Positions 8,424 through 17,846 of a DNA stretch of 64,000 nucleotides are shown here, piece by piece. Each line of letters begins with the position of its first letter. Positions within the stretch are counted from its first letter, which is position 1. The position numbers and the translations under genes are program-made. The notes under the pieces were generated by a model that had not been told where the DNA came from, searched no databases, and was given only the letters and a program-made list of their open reading frames with translations. Origin of the DNA: Chloracidobacterium thermophilum B (lineage in GTDB: Bacteria > Acidobacteriota > Blastocatellia > Chloracidobacteriales > Chloracidobacteriaceae); the NCBI RefSeq assembly GCF_000226295.1, contig NC_016024.1, forward strand, positions 1,843,501 through 1,907,500, given 5' to 3'.

Positions 8424-10250
8424 GTGAGTGCAAGAACAGGACCCTACCTCACACGCCACAGTGGATGGCTTGCGCTTGGGCTGGCGCTGGTTGGGATGCT
8501 GCTCTGGACGCTGTGGCTGCGGCCACGACCAGTGTCGCCCAATCTGGCCCGCTACAGCCCACGGGAGGCACTGGTCTTCATCGAAGCCGGTTCGCTGCCG
8601 GACGGACTGCGTCGCTTTGAAGACCTGTCGCTCTGGAAAGACCTCAAATCGGCTATTGGCGCTCCCGGACAGTTCGAGGATGTCCTACACGGGGGCCGGC
8701 TCATCGAGTGGTTCGACATTGGCCCGGCCGAAGCACGTCTGCTGGCCCGCGCCCGCTGGGGACTGATCGTGACGGGCATCACCGCCGAAGTCACGCCCCC
8801 CCCTGTGGCGGCCCCGTCAAACATGCCCGGCTCGAACCCGGGCAAGCCCGCGGCCCCGCCGTCTGCGGATGGCGCCACGTTGGATGTGACCCCCCAACTA
8901 ACACTGTGCCTCGCCACCGGGCTGTCTGCAGCAGAACTCACCAGCCTCGCGCGGGAGCGGCTCCCCCTCGTGGCGCGCAAGCTGCTTGGCCCTGACCTGC
9001 AACCTTCCGAACACGCTGATGCTGGCAGTCAGGTACTGTGCTTTCGCTCGCCAGCACGTCCTGAAGCGGCACTCTGGGTGGCTACGCGCCGCGACCTGCT
9101 CTTTCTGGCCAATCACGAAGCCGCCCTGCGGGCCTGTCTCGATGTCGCCGACGGCCGCCGCCCGCCCCTTGCCGGAGTTCCCGCCTTTGAAGACGCCCGT
9201 CAAACGGTGCAAGGTCAATCGTCCTGGCTTTTTGCGTTCATCAATCCGTCAGGGCTGGAAGCCGCGCTTCGGCTCAGGCAGGGACTCCCCGGCGCTGGTG
9301 GCACTATCTCGGCCAACGGTCAGGAACAATCGCTGCTGACGGCCCTGCTGACCGGACTTTCCAACGGACTGGGGTACAGCCTCGACGTTCAGGCGGGACA
9401 GGTCGTGGAGCGTTACCATCTGGCACTGCACCCGAATATCGTCGCCGCCCTTCGGCCACACCTGCGTCCGGCGCTGGCCACGCCCCACGTGGAGCGATTC
9501 CTGCCGCCGACCGGTGGACTGACAGCTATCGGACTGGCACAACCACTCACGGCACTTGATCAGGTACAGCTCGCTCTTGCGGCCCACAGCCCGGCTCCGG
9601 TGGCGTTTCTGAGCCGGGAGCTGGTGGTTGGACTGCGCGAACGCTATGGGATTCGCCCCCGGGAAGCCCTCGATGACTTCCTTGGCGAGCAGTGGCTGGT
9701 GATTGACCCCGGCCGCAGAACTCCAACCGCTCTGATTTTGGGCGTGCCAGTCCGCGACCGCACCCGTCTCCTGCCGACGCTGGACCGTTACCTGCGCGCG
9801 GATGGTGCCAACATCACCAACCTGAGTCTGGGTACAACCGGTATCCTGCTGGCTGCGTCAACGCACCGGGACGGACGGGCGGCATGCTTTCTGGATGACT
9901 GGTTGTTTCTCGGCGAGCGCAGCGTTCTTGAACAGACGCTCCCCCAGGCCATGGCCGGTGCGCCACCGCAACCCGCCCGTTCCACATGGCACGGGACACC
10001 TGACGCCTTCCTGCGCCGCGTCAACCAGCCCCGGGAAGACCTCGAACGCGCCACGCTGGCGCTCATCGCCCTGACCCGCGCTGGCGAGGCCACACCTTCC
10101 AGGTTGGGTGAACGGGCCATCCGGCGCGCCATCGAACGCCAGCCGCCAGCCACCGGCTACCTTCAGCTTCGGGAGGATGGCTGCTTTGGTGAAATGCGCT
10201 CGCCGCTCGGAAATCTTGCGTATTTGACTTCGCTGTTCGACAGCCAGTGA
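8424..10250 (+). CDS. Membrane-anchored protein of unknown function (DUF3352-like layout)
   Basis: A 608-residue protein if it starts at the GTG at 8424 (the frame is open back to 8319). It has one N-terminal transmembrane helix (about residues 14-32, WLALGLALVGMLLWTLWL) and a large extracytoplasmic part. The segments ALVFIEAGSLPDGLRRFEDL and WGLIVTGITAEV, followed by a Pro/Ala-rich insert, then repeated strand-helix stretches (FAFINPSGLEAALRLRQGLP; RDRTRLLPTLDRYL), recall DUF3352-type proteins, whose function is unknown. There is no enzyme motif I can name. It is followed 56 bp later by rimO on the same strand. The family suggestion is weak. Confidence 0.6.
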   Translation: MSARTGPYLTRHSGWLALGLALVGMLLWTLWLRPRPVSPNLARYSPREALVFIEAGSLPDGLRRFEDLSLWKDLKSAIGAPGQFEDVLHGGRLIEWFDIGPAEARLLARARWGLIVTGITAEVTPPPVAAPSNMPGSNPGKPAAPPSADGATLDVTPQLTLCLATGLSAAELTSLARERLPLVARKLLGPDLQPSEHADAGSQVLCFRSPARPEAALWVATRRDLLFLANHEAALRACLDVADGRRPPLAGVPAFEDARQTVQGQSSWLFAFINPSGLEAALRLRQGLPGAGGTISANGQEQSLLTALLTGLSNGLGYSLDVQAGQVVERYHLALHPNIVAALRPHLRPALATPHVERFLPPTGGLTAIGLAQPLTALDQVQLALAAHSPAPVAFLSRELVVGLRERYGIRPREALDDFLGEQWLVIDPGRRTPTALILGVPVRDRTRLLPTLDRYLRADGANITNLSLGTTGILLAASTHRDGRAACFLDDWLFLGERSVLEQTLPQAMAGAPPQPARSTWHGTPDAFLRRVNQPREDLERATLALIALTRAGEATPSRLGERAIRRAIERQPPATGYLQLREDGCFGEMRSPLGNLAYLTSLFDSQ

Positions 10251-10306
10251 CGTAAGCTACAGGCTTTGACATCCATCCCGGTCAACGGAAAGGCGCACCT
10301 GACATC

Positions 10307-11719
10307 ATGACAGCTCCCAAACCAAGCCTTGGTATGGTCAGCCTGGGCTGTCCCAAAAATCTGGTTGATAGCGAAGTCATGCTCGGCCTGGCCGCACAAA
10401 GCGGCTATGCCATCACTGACGATGCCGGTAGCGCCGATGTCATCGTCGTCAACACCTGCGGCTTCATTGAAGCGGCTAAACAGGAATCCATAGACACCAT
10501 CCTGGAGATGGCGGCGCTCAAGGCCGAACGGCCAGGACGGCGACTCATCGTGGCCGGATGTCTGGTCGAGCGTTACCGCCAGCAATTGCCGGCAGAACTC
10601 CCGGAAGTGGATGCCTTCATCGGCACGAATGAACTGGAGCAACTGCCACATCTGCTCCGTACGCCTGCGGCCACCGTCACGCCCCGGCCGGTCGTGCTTC
10701 GTCCACGAGGCGGCGTCCCCCAGCGCGAGCGTACGCGGCCGGACGCCGATTATCTCTACAGCGAGACCACCCCGCGCCAACGGACCACCCCCCGGCACTA
10801 TGCCTACGTCAAGATTGCCGAGGGCTGTGACCATCCCTGCGCGTTTTGCTCCATTCCGCAGATGCGCGGCCATTTGCGCAGCCGGCGCATCGGCTCGATT
10901 CTCGCCGAAGTCGAACGCCTGGCAGAAGAAGGTGTCCGGGAAATCATCCTCATCGGACAGGATACGACAAGCTACGGGGAAGACCTGGGGCTGAAACAGG
11001 GACTGGCCGACCTGCTGCGCGCCCTGGCGCAAGTACAGGGCATCACCTGGATACGGTTTCTCTACGCCTATCCCACCCGCATCAGCGACGCGCTGCTCGA
11101 TGTATTGGCCAGCGAACCAAAGCTCTGCCCCTACATTGACATGCCGCTCCAGCATGCGGCGACCCGGATGCTGCACGCCATGCGCCGGCCCGGTTCACGG
11201 TCGTTTATGGAAAAACTCATTGCGCGCATCCGTGAGCGGGTGCCGGGGGTTGCCCTGCGGACGACCTTCATCGTTGGCTACCCCGGCGAAACTCAGGCGG
11301 ATTTCGAGGTGCTGCTTGATTTCTGCGCGGCCCAGGCTTTCGACTGGGTCGGCGTCTTTACCTACTCCGACGAGGAAGGCACACCGGCTTTTGACCTGCC
11401 GGACAAAGTGCCCTCCCGCACGGCCGAAGCCCGCCGGGCAAAGCTGATGCGGTTGCAGGCGCGGCTTTCCAAACAGCGTCTCAGGCAGTTCAAACGCCGT
11501 GTCGTCGAAGTGTTGTTTGAAGGGCCTTCTGACGACAGCGACCTGATCTGGCAGGGCCGGATAGCCACCCAGGCGCCGGGCATTGACGGGCGGGTGCTCA
11601 TTACCGACGCGCCGGAAGGCTTCGCGCCGCCACAACCGGGCGACCTCGTCCACGTGGAGATTACAGCCACCCATACCTACGACCTCGTGGGGCGCATCGT
11701 CCCCAACCACCGGGCTTGA
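10307..11719 (+). CDS. rimO: Ribosomal protein S12 methylthiotransferase RimO
   Basis: A 470-residue radical SAM enzyme that adds a methylthio group to the conserved Asp of ribosomal protein S12. The N-terminal MTTase domain has its three cluster cysteines in SLGCPKN, NTCGFI and VAGCLVERY. The radical SAM motif CxxxCxxC is EGCDHPCAFC at about residue 175. The barrel segments (LIGQDTTSYGEDLG; PYIDMPLQHA) and a C-terminal TRAM domain follow. The motif order and the SLGCPKN start separate RimO from MiaB. Length is a little over the usual ~440 residues because of an Arg/Pro-rich insert before the radical SAM motif. The next gene starts 6 bp downstream. Confidence 0.95.
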   Translation: MTAPKPSLGMVSLGCPKNLVDSEVMLGLAAQSGYAITDDAGSADVIVVNTCGFIEAAKQESIDTILEMAALKAERPGRRLIVAGCLVERYRQQLPAELPEVDAFIGTNELEQLPHLLRTPAATVTPRPVVLRPRGGVPQRERTRPDADYLYSETTPRQRTTPRHYAYVKIAEGCDHPCAFCSIPQMRGHLRSRRIGSILAEVERLAEEGVREIILIGQDTTSYGEDLGLKQGLADLLRALAQVQGITWIRFLYAYPTRISDALLDVLASEPKLCPYIDMPLQHAATRMLHAMRRPGSRSFMEKLIARIRERVPGVALRTTFIVGYPGETQADFEVLLDFCAAQAFDWVGVFTYSDEEGTPAFDLPDKVPSRTAEARRAKLMRLQARLSKQRLRQFKRRVVEVLFEGPSDDSDLIWQGRIATQAPGIDGRVLITDAPEGFAPPQPGDLVHVEITATHTYDLVGRIVPNHRA

Positions 11720-11725
11720 AACTTC

Positions 11726-12769
11726 ATGCCAGCACATCCTTCACCGCCAAACCAGGACGCACCGGTTCTTGTCGAAGTCTGGCGCGGCTCAGCCGTGGAG
11801 TCGCGTCACCGGGGTGCCATTGTGGCCGCGACTGCCACCGGACAGATGGTGGACGCCGTAGGCGATCCGAACTGGCTCTGTTTCCTGCGCTCGGCAGCCA
11901 AGCCTTTTCAGGCCATGGCCGTACTCCGCACCGGCGCCGCCGAACGCTTTGCTCTCACCACGCGCGAACTGGCCATCATGGCCGCTTCACACAATGGCGA
12001 GCCGGAACATACGGCCGTCGTTGCCGGATTGCTCAGCCGACTGGGACTTACGGCAGACGTGCTCCGGTGCGGCACGCATCCGCCGTTCAATCGCGCCGCG
12101 GCCCGCCGCCTTGCCGGAGCCACCATCACAGCATTGCACAACAACTGTTCCGGCAAACACGCCGGCATGCTGGCTGGCTGTCTCGCAGCCGGTTTTGCGA
12201 CCGCGGATTACGATGCTCCGACACACCCGCTTCAGACTGAAATTGCCAACACCATCGCCACGATGTGTAACGTGGCAGTGGAAGCCATGCCCCGCGGCCT
12301 GGATGGCTGCACGGTGCCGACCTGGGCCGTGCCACTCCAGAACCTGGCCGTTGGTTATGCCCGGCTCTTTGCCCATTCCCCTTACCCGGAGGAAAGCCGG
12401 CGGATGGCGACGGCCATGCTGGCGCATCCCGAACTCATCGGCGGAACCGAGCGCATTGACACGGACCTGATGCGCGCCGTACCGGGGCACCTGCTCTCGA
12501 AGGTCGGCGCGGAAGGTGTCCACGCTGTTGCCGTCCCGGCAAGCGATCGCTTTCCCGATGCACTTGGGCTGGCGGTCAAGATTGAGGATGGTGACAGCTT
12601 CCGCGCCCGCAACACGGTCGTGCTGGAGGCACTCCGGCAACTGGGACTGCTCGGCGCTGAACCGTACGCGGCGCTCATGGAAAAGTACAGCCAGCCCATT
12701 CTGACCCACCGCCAGCAACCGGCCGGTGAACTGCGCGCCGTGTTTCAGCTCACTCAAGCCGCCCCGTAG
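11726..12769 (+). CDS. L-asparaginase II family protein (Rhizobium-type)
   Basis: A 347-residue member of the asparaginase II family, which is unrelated to the E. coli AnsA/AnsB fold. It resembles beta-lactamase-like enzymes and hydrolyses asparagine to aspartate and ammonia. The SxxK-type motif is seen in RSAAKPFQAM, followed by ASHNGEPEH. The metal-binding Cys and Lys lie in HNNCSGKHAGML, and the second Cys in GLDGCTVPTWAVPL. All expected active-site elements are present and the length is normal. It is probably co-transcribed with rimO (6 bp spacing), though no functional link is known. The downstream gene converges with only four bases between stops. Confidence 0.88.
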   Translation: MPAHPSPPNQDAPVLVEVWRGSAVESRHRGAIVAATATGQMVDAVGDPNWLCFLRSAAKPFQAMAVLRTGAAERFALTTRELAIMAASHNGEPEHTAVVAGLLSRLGLTADVLRCGTHPPFNRAAARRLAGATITALHNNCSGKHAGMLAGCLAAGFATADYDAPTHPLQTEIANTIATMCNVAVEAMPRGLDGCTVPTWAVPLQNLAVGYARLFAHSPYPEESRRMATAMLAHPELIGGTERIDTDLMRAVPGHLLSKVGAEGVHAVAVPASDRFPDALGLAVKIEDGDSFRARNTVVLEALRQLGLLGAEPYAALMEKYSQPILTHRQQPAGELRAVFQLTQAAP

Positions 12770-12773
12770 AAAC

Positions 12774-15002
12774 CTATGGCTTGGGCTGGTAGGTCGTGCG
12801 GATGCGCTGACCTTTCGCGCCGCCTGAAGCCCGGACGATACCTTCCGATTTAATGAAGGAAATCTCCGGCGCTATGGATACCCCGCGTTCGACATCCTCG
12901 ACCCGGGCGAGATTGCCAACCACCACGTAGCGGTCGTCGGCCGCTGTGTAGCGGGCGAGATCGCCCGTCACCCGGCGGCCAGGCTGGACAATGACCACCT
13001 GGTTGGTGGCCGTCAGGCGCTCCAGCCGGTTCTCACGCGCAGCCAGCTCGATTTCGACTTCCCCGGCTGTCAGCGTCGTGTCGCTCTGCGTCAACCTGAC
13101 ATCTCCGGTGTAGCGCGCCCGCCGCTCCACATCGCTGTAGGTAAAGGTCTGCGCCGTACCAAACACCGGGGCATCTTCGGGAGTGGATGCAGCTTTTGGT
13201 GAGGCAGGACGGGCCAGGCGGTAAAAGGCCGTGGAGACGTGCCCGGTTGCCGTCAGGCGGCGGTCAGCCTTGAACAGTTCCAACCGGTCGCCACGTACGA
13301 AGCTGTCTCCCTGCCAACAGCGCGCTTCGCCGGTGAAGACGGCCCGCTGTGGTTCGACCTGCGCTTCCTGCGCCGTGATGAAAACAGGTGCCATTGGCTG
13401 CCCAAACATCCCGGTGTTGCCGGTCTGGCGGGCTTCGTAGTACGTCGTACGCACGTCGCCGCGCGCCACATGGGAGCGTGCCGCCGTTGACAGGTCGAGT
13501 TCCCGGGCCTCTGCCCGCAAGGTCTCGTCCCATACGACCGGACGCTTTTCACGACCGCGCAACTCGACGACTTCCTGCGCCCGAAGAAATGTGGCCTGCT
13601 CGGCCCGCGCCTGGCGTGGACCTTCCTCGAAAGCCACCTGGCCGGTTTGCACAATACGGACCAGCTCGCCCTGCGCTGCATCAAACGTGGCTTCCGCCCG
13701 ATCACTCGTCGTCCGGCGGGGAATCCGCAGTGAGTTGTCCAGCGCCGGCTCGGCCCGCATCTCGACGCCGCCGGTGGCTGTACAGGTCTGCACTTTTCCG
13801 TCGGGGTAAAAGTCTGCCGTGAGACGTGGTGCGCGGAGGATTTTGCTTTCGCTGCGCGGCGTCGGTGCCAGTGGCGCTACGGTCAGGACGGCAGCCCCAT
13901 CCGCCTCGGCGCTCTGCATGACCTGTCCCCCCGGCGCAAAAGTCACGCGCAGCGTGTCGGATTGAAGGTTTTTCCGCTCCGGCGTCCGGCCAGCCGTGGT
14001 ACTGACCGGCTCAATGTGCAGGTGCGCGTTGCCGGTTGCCTGCGCCCGTGTGATCTCACTGGCGTTTGCGCCACGGGTAAAGGAAGCTTCCAGACGCTCG
14101 CCGGTCACTTCGCGGTGTTCAGTCTCGGTTTGCTGCCGGAGGACAGGTTGCCCCGTACCGACGGCCTGCGTCAGTCCCCCCAAGGGATCGAAGTCGAAGG
14201 TCAGCACCGAGGCCGTCAGAACAAAACCTTTTTCTGCACTCTGCAAGGTGGCTGCCGTCTGGGCTTCGACCCGGCGGAGGCGCTGGGCGTCATCGAGTTG
14301 AGCGATCAGGGTTTGCGCCGCAAGGGCATCCCCGCGTTGTGTCACCCGAGCCCCCTGGCCAAGCACGAGGCGTTTTTCGCGGGCCAGATATTCAGCCCGG
14401 CCGGCAGTGATGACGGTCGTAGGCTGGGTTGGCTTTTCAGGGGTAACGGTCGTGCGCACGTCCTTTTCCAACACCAGCCGGTCGGCCTTGCCATCGAACT
14501 GCGCCCCCCTGGCTTCTCCGCTCACACGCCCGCGGACGAACTGCACCGGGTCGGACGTGGTGGCCGCTTCAGCCTCGCGGTCATAGCGGATGGACTCGGT
14601 TTTAACGGTCAGTCCCTGGGTCGTCGTCAGCACGACGTTGCCCCTGAAATCCGAAGTCCGCGCCGTTGGATCATAGTCACAGGTTTCGGCCGTCAGCTTG
14701 CCCGTAGGCTGTCCTTGGGCGTCAAATGTCTGCAACTCAACGCCTTCGAGTTTGTGCCGCCCGTTCACAAAAGCTGTATCCCGCTTGGCCTGGAGGACAA
14801 GCCGGGTGATGTCGCCTTCCTTGTGAAGGTACTGGAAGTCATTGGAAACCACTTCGATGTCCGGGGCGAGGTCGCGGCGCGCCACATTTGGCGGCTTGGA
14901 GGGCGCACGCTGGGTCACGAAATAGGACACGAGATAGGCCGTCGTCACCAGCACGCCGGTCAGCGCCAGGAATCGAAGCCACCGTTGTGCACCCAACGCC
15001 AT
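12774..15002 (-). CDS. LptC/LptA-like (OstA-type) lipopolysaccharide transport protein, extended
   Basis: A 742-residue protein with an N-terminal transmembrane anchor (about residues 7-27) and then an all-beta periplasmic region. The first part matches LptC (DIEVVSNDFQYLHKEGDITR, with ARRDTAF-type strands). It is followed by many repeated OstA/LptA beta-jellyroll units (LTAETCDYDPTARTSDFRGN; ADRLVLEKDVRTTVTP; GEVEIELAARENRLERL), each about 25-30 residues long. LptC is usually ~200 residues and LptA ~180, so this looks like one chain covering the inner-membrane anchor and a long stretch of the periplasmic bridge. It heads a minus-strand run reaching up to metG. The OstA fold call is firm; the bridge role is inferred. 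Confidence 0.8.
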   Translation of the reverse strand: MALGAQRWLRFLALTGVLVTTAYLVSYFVTQRAPSKPPNVARRDLAPDIEVVSNDFQYLHKEGDITRLVLQAKRDTAFVNGRHKLEGVELQTFDAQGQPTGKLTAETCDYDPTARTSDFRGNVVLTTTQGLTVKTESIRYDREAEAATTSDPVQFVRGRVSGEARGAQFDGKADRLVLEKDVRTTVTPEKPTQPTTVITAGRAEYLAREKRLVLGQGARVTQRGDALAAQTLIAQLDDAQRLRRVEAQTAATLQSAEKGFVLTASVLTFDFDPLGGLTQAVGTGQPVLRQQTETEHREVTGERLEASFTRGANASEITRAQATGNAHLHIEPVSTTAGRTPERKNLQSDTLRVTFAPGGQVMQSAEADGAAVLTVAPLAPTPRSESKILRAPRLTADFYPDGKVQTCTATGGVEMRAEPALDNSLRIPRRTTSDRAEATFDAAQGELVRIVQTGQVAFEEGPRQARAEQATFLRAQEVVELRGREKRPVVWDETLRAEARELDLSTAARSHVARGDVRTTYYEARQTGNTGMFGQPMAPVFITAQEAQVEPQRAVFTGEARCWQGDSFVRGDRLELFKADRRLTATGHVSTAFYRLARPASPKAASTPEDAPVFGTAQTFTYSDVERRARYTGDVRLTQSDTTLTAGEVEIELAARENRLERLTATNQVVIVQPGRRVTGDLARYTAADDRYVVVGNLARVEDVERGVSIAPEISFIKSEGIVRASGGAKGQRIRTTYQPKP

Positions 15003-15017
15003 GGGCCGATTTTCTCT

Positions 15018-16124
15018 TCAGGACAGGGTTTCCTGCGGCGCGGCTGACTCCATCACTGCCCGGTGAAGGGCGGCCAACCGCTCTGTTACCCGGCGGAACG
15101 CCTCGGCGCTGTAGGGATAGGGAGCCATGACCATGGCTTTGACTTTGGCAATCCGGTCAATTGAGACCTCCAGCCGCGACCGGGGAATCCGCCCGGTCTC
15201 CACAGCACGCACGAGCGCCGTCTGGGCTTCCTGCATCAGGTCAGGACGGCTACAGATAAGCAACATGTCATTACCAGCTTCAACGGCACGGACGGCAGCT
15301 TCTGGAAACTCAACGGTTTTCTGGATGGCGCCCATTTCCAGATCATCACAGATGGCAATGCCGGAAAACTCCATGCGCTTGCGGAGCAGGTCCGTCACGA
15401 CGTTACGGGACAGCGAGGCCGGAATCCCACTGTGCCCGTCAAAGGCCGGATAACTGGCATGAGCGGTCATCACCGCCGGAACACGGGTGTAGAGCGTGCT
15501 GAACAGGTCGGCGTAAACCCGCAGGTCTTCTGCCAGAAGCTGCTTTTCCGAACGGTTGACGGTGGGCAGGGCATGGTGGGAATCCACGGCTGTGTCGCCC
15601 AGACCCGGAAAGTGTTTGCCACATCCCAGAATGCCGTGGTTCTGCAAACCTTCGAGATAGGTCCCGGCAAAGCGGATGACCGTCATGGCCTGCCCACCCC
15701 AGCAACGCTCTTCGAGTCCGTTGGGTTGGTCGTGTGGGAACTCGATGTCGAGTACCGGGGCAAAGTTGATGTTGAAGCCCAACAGCCGGAGCAAATCCGC
15801 TGTCACCACTCCCAGTTCAAAGGCCAATTTGGCGTCATCCGCAAGTGAAATCTGCTTTGCGGAGGGCATCGGCCCGGCCAGGTGGCGGAGACGGTCCACC
15901 CGTCCGCCTTCCTGGTCAATCGCAATAAGCGGCATCACCCGACTGAAGCGGCGGATGTCGGCCGTCAGTTCGGCCGTTTGCTGCGGGGACTCCAGATTTC
16001 GGGCAAAGAGAATGACACCACCCGGCTGGATGGACTTGATAAGCTGCTGTGCTTCAACATCCAGGGTTGGGCCAGGCAAGCCGATGAACAACAACTGCCC
16101 GACTTTTTGTTCCAGCGAAAACAT
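15018..16124 (-). CDS. nagZ: Beta-N-acetylhexosaminidase, GH3 family (NagZ-like)
   Basis: A 368-residue glycoside hydrolase family 3 enzyme. It carries the NagZ signature KHFPGLGDTAVDSHHALPTV around residue 170, which includes the mobile His-loop (DSHH) used as general acid/base. Other family segments are QEGGRVDRLR near the N-terminus and the catalytic Asp in AICDDLEMGAI. NagZ removes N-acetylglucosamine from anhydromuramyl peptides in peptidoglycan recycling. There is no signal peptide, so it should be cytoplasmic. It is 15 bp from lptC on one side and 15 bp from mtnA on the other, suggesting one transcript. Confidence 0.9.
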   Translation of the reverse strand: MFSLEQKVGQLLFIGLPGPTLDVEAQQLIKSIQPGGVILFARNLESPQQTAELTADIRRFSRVMPLIAIDQEGGRVDRLRHLAGPMPSAKQISLADDAKLAFELGVVTADLLRLLGFNINFAPVLDIEFPHDQPNGLEERCWGGQAMTVIRFAGTYLEGLQNHGILGCGKHFPGLGDTAVDSHHALPTVNRSEKQLLAEDLRVYADLFSTLYTRVPAVMTAHASYPAFDGHSGIPASLSRNVVTDLLRKRMEFSGIAICDDLEMGAIQKTVEFPEAAVRAVEAGNDMLLICSRPDLMQEAQTALVRAVETGRIPRSRLEVSIDRIAKVKAMVMAPYPYSAEAFRRVTERLAALHRAVMESAAPQETLS

Positions 16125-16139
16125 GCGTCCTTGGAATGG

Positions 16140-17180
16140 TTACGTGCCGGCCGCCAACCGGCGCAACGACACGGTAAAGGGAGGGTAGGCAACCCCACGC
16201 TCCGTAATAATCCCGGTGATGAGATCGTGTGGCGTCACGTCAAAGGCCGGGTTGGCAACGGCCACGCCGGCGGGCGCAATCGGTACGGACGCAATATGCG
16301 TGACTTCCTGTGCAGCGCGGTCTTCAATCGGAATGCCATCGCCGGTTTCAAGGGTCAGGTCAAGGGTGGAAACCGGCGCGGCCACGTAGAAAGGAATACG
16401 ATGGCGCTGCGCCAGCACGGCCACCATGTATGTTCCAATCTTGTTGGCGGTGTCGCCGTTGGCGGCAATCCGGTCGGCACCGACGACAACACAGTTGATG
16501 CGCCCCAGCTTCATGAAGTGACCGGCCATGTTGTCGCAGATTAATGTCACCGGTATGCCGTCCTGCATGAGTTCCCATGTCGTCAGGCGTGCGCCCTGCA
16601 AAAAGGGACGGGTTTCATCGGCATAAACGGTGATCCGCTTCCCCTGCTCGACGGCGGCACGAATCACCCCCAGCGCTGTCCCGTAGCCGGCTGTCGCCAG
16701 CGCACCGGCGTTACAGTGGGTCAGTACGGTTGCGCCGTCGGGAATGAGTTCCGCGCCGTGGCGACCAATCTGGCGGCAGGTGGCAATGTCTTCTGCGTGG
16801 ATGGCCTGGGCTTCCGCCACCAGGGCTTCTGCAATCAGGGCTTCCGGTGTCTTTTCGGCGCGCAGATGTTCAAACTGGCGACGCATGCGCTCGATGGCCC
16901 AGAACAGGTTGACGGCTGTGGGGCGGGTGGCAGCCATAGTCTGGCAAATCCGCTCAAAGGCGGCCGGGAGGTCTTCCCCGGCGGCCACACTTGCCCGAAC
17001 CCCCAAGGCAATACCGAACGCCGCCGCCACGCCAATGGCCGGGGCCCCACGGATGACCATCGTCCGAATGGCCTCGGCAACCTCCTCACAGGTCGTGTAC
17101 GTGCGATACAGTTCGCTGCCGGGTAAAACGCGCTGATCAATGACACGCACGCCAGCCGGCGTCCACTCCACAGTGCGCAT
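16140..17180 (-). CDS. mtnA: S-methyl-5-thioribose-1-phosphate isomerase MtnA
   Basis: A 346-residue aldose-ketose isomerase of the methionine salvage pathway. It converts methylthioribose-1-phosphate to the ribulose form. The substrate loop [16 protein letters not shown] is at about residue 45. The catalytic Cys is in [14 protein letters not shown] and the catalytic Asp in [13 protein letters not shown] chose the ATG at 17180 because family members start just before the R-x-V-E-W strand; a GTG at 17201 would add seven residues. It sits between nagZ and the GT-C type gene. No other methionine salvage gene lies in the window. Confidence 0.93.
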   Translation of the reverse strand: MRTVEWTPAGVRVIDQRVLPGSELYRTYTTCEEVAEAIRTMVIRGAPAIGVAAAFGIALGVRASVAAGEDLPAAFERICQTMAATRPTAVNLFWAIERMRRQFEHLRAEKTPEALIAEALVAEAQAIHAEDIATCRQIGRHGAELIPDGATVLTHCNAGALATAGYGTALGVIRAAVEQGKRITVYADETRPFLQGARLTTWELMQDGIPVTLICDNMAGHFMKLGRINCVVVGADRIAANGDTANKIGTYMVAVLAQRHRIPFYVAAPVSTLDLTLETGDGIPIEDRAAQEVTHIASVPIAPAGVAVANPAFDVTPHDLITGIITERGVAYPPFTVSLRRLAAGT

Positions 17181-17276
17181 ACAGTGTTCGGTACTTTTCA
17201 CACCCTTACCGTCGCGGGCCAGTCTCTGGTAATCGGCGGGCCATACTAAGCAAGTCCCGGGAGCTTGGCAAACCCG

Positions 17277-17846
17277 TCACGGCGCATGGCTTGCCGCCTC
17301 GCCGGAAGTGGACTTACAGCGCAGAAGTGCAATCCCAAAGACCTTGCCAATCGGAGGCGCTCCATAGACCTGCACCACCTCATAGTGCTTGTCAACCCAG
17401 GCCAGGATGGTGCGTCCAAAGCGTGGGTCCTGTCCAAAGGGGGCCAGTCCGTATTCGTAAAAGTTACGCTGCACCAAGGCAATGTAATCGGGCGGATGGG
17501 CCGTCAGTGTTTCCACCACCCGTTCCTCCCCGCCATAGACCGCCATCAGAACGGGATCGAAAACGGTGTACGGCGTCGGGTTTTCACGCCGCAACAGATA
17601 ATTGAGAACGATGCCATCGGGGATGACAACCAGTGTCGCCCCCGGCGGCATGGTCTGCGCCATGTTTTCCAGCGCCGCAGCCGTGATGGTACCCGACTCA
17701 CTAAATGGCAGTCCAAAGGCGTGCATCCGGTCTGCACCTGTGCCAAGAGGTATGTTCTTTACCGAGTAGAAACGACCACTACTTTCCTGTGCAGTCAAAA
17801 AAAAAAGCCACCAACACACCAGCGCTGCCCCAGCGGATGAGTTCAC
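17277..17846 (-). CDS. C-terminal domain of the frameshifted GT-C type protein at 17779-19128
   Basis: The frame that continues the preceding gene beyond the T10 tract. The part after the tract reads as an extracytoplasmic domain (ESSGRFYSVKNIPLGTGADR; VVIPDGIVLNYLLRRENPTP; VVETLTAHPPDYIALVQRNF; VFGIALLRC). The other GT-C genes in this window have an equivalent end (PVVCVPQEDPFYVMTGRRNP; then KWVIVKRVL), so this piece should not be read as a separate gene. The nominal ATG at 17846 lies inside the overlap and encodes the last transmembrane helix out of register. Treat 17277-19128 as one locus. Confidence 0.65.
   Translation of the reverse strand: MNSSAGAALVCWWLFFLTAQESSGRFYSVKNIPLGTGADRMHAFGLPFSESGTITAAALENMAQTMPPGATLVVIPDGIVLNYLLRRENPTPYTVFDPVLMAVYGGEERVVETLTAHPPDYIALVQRNFYEYGLAPFGQDPRFGRTILAWVDKHYEVVQVYGAPPIGKVFGIALLRCKSTSGEAASHAP

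Noticed and set aside
17277-17846. Independent gene for a soluble protein
   Set aside because: Its content continues the GT-C type protein across the T10 tract and its N-terminus is that protein's last helix out of register.
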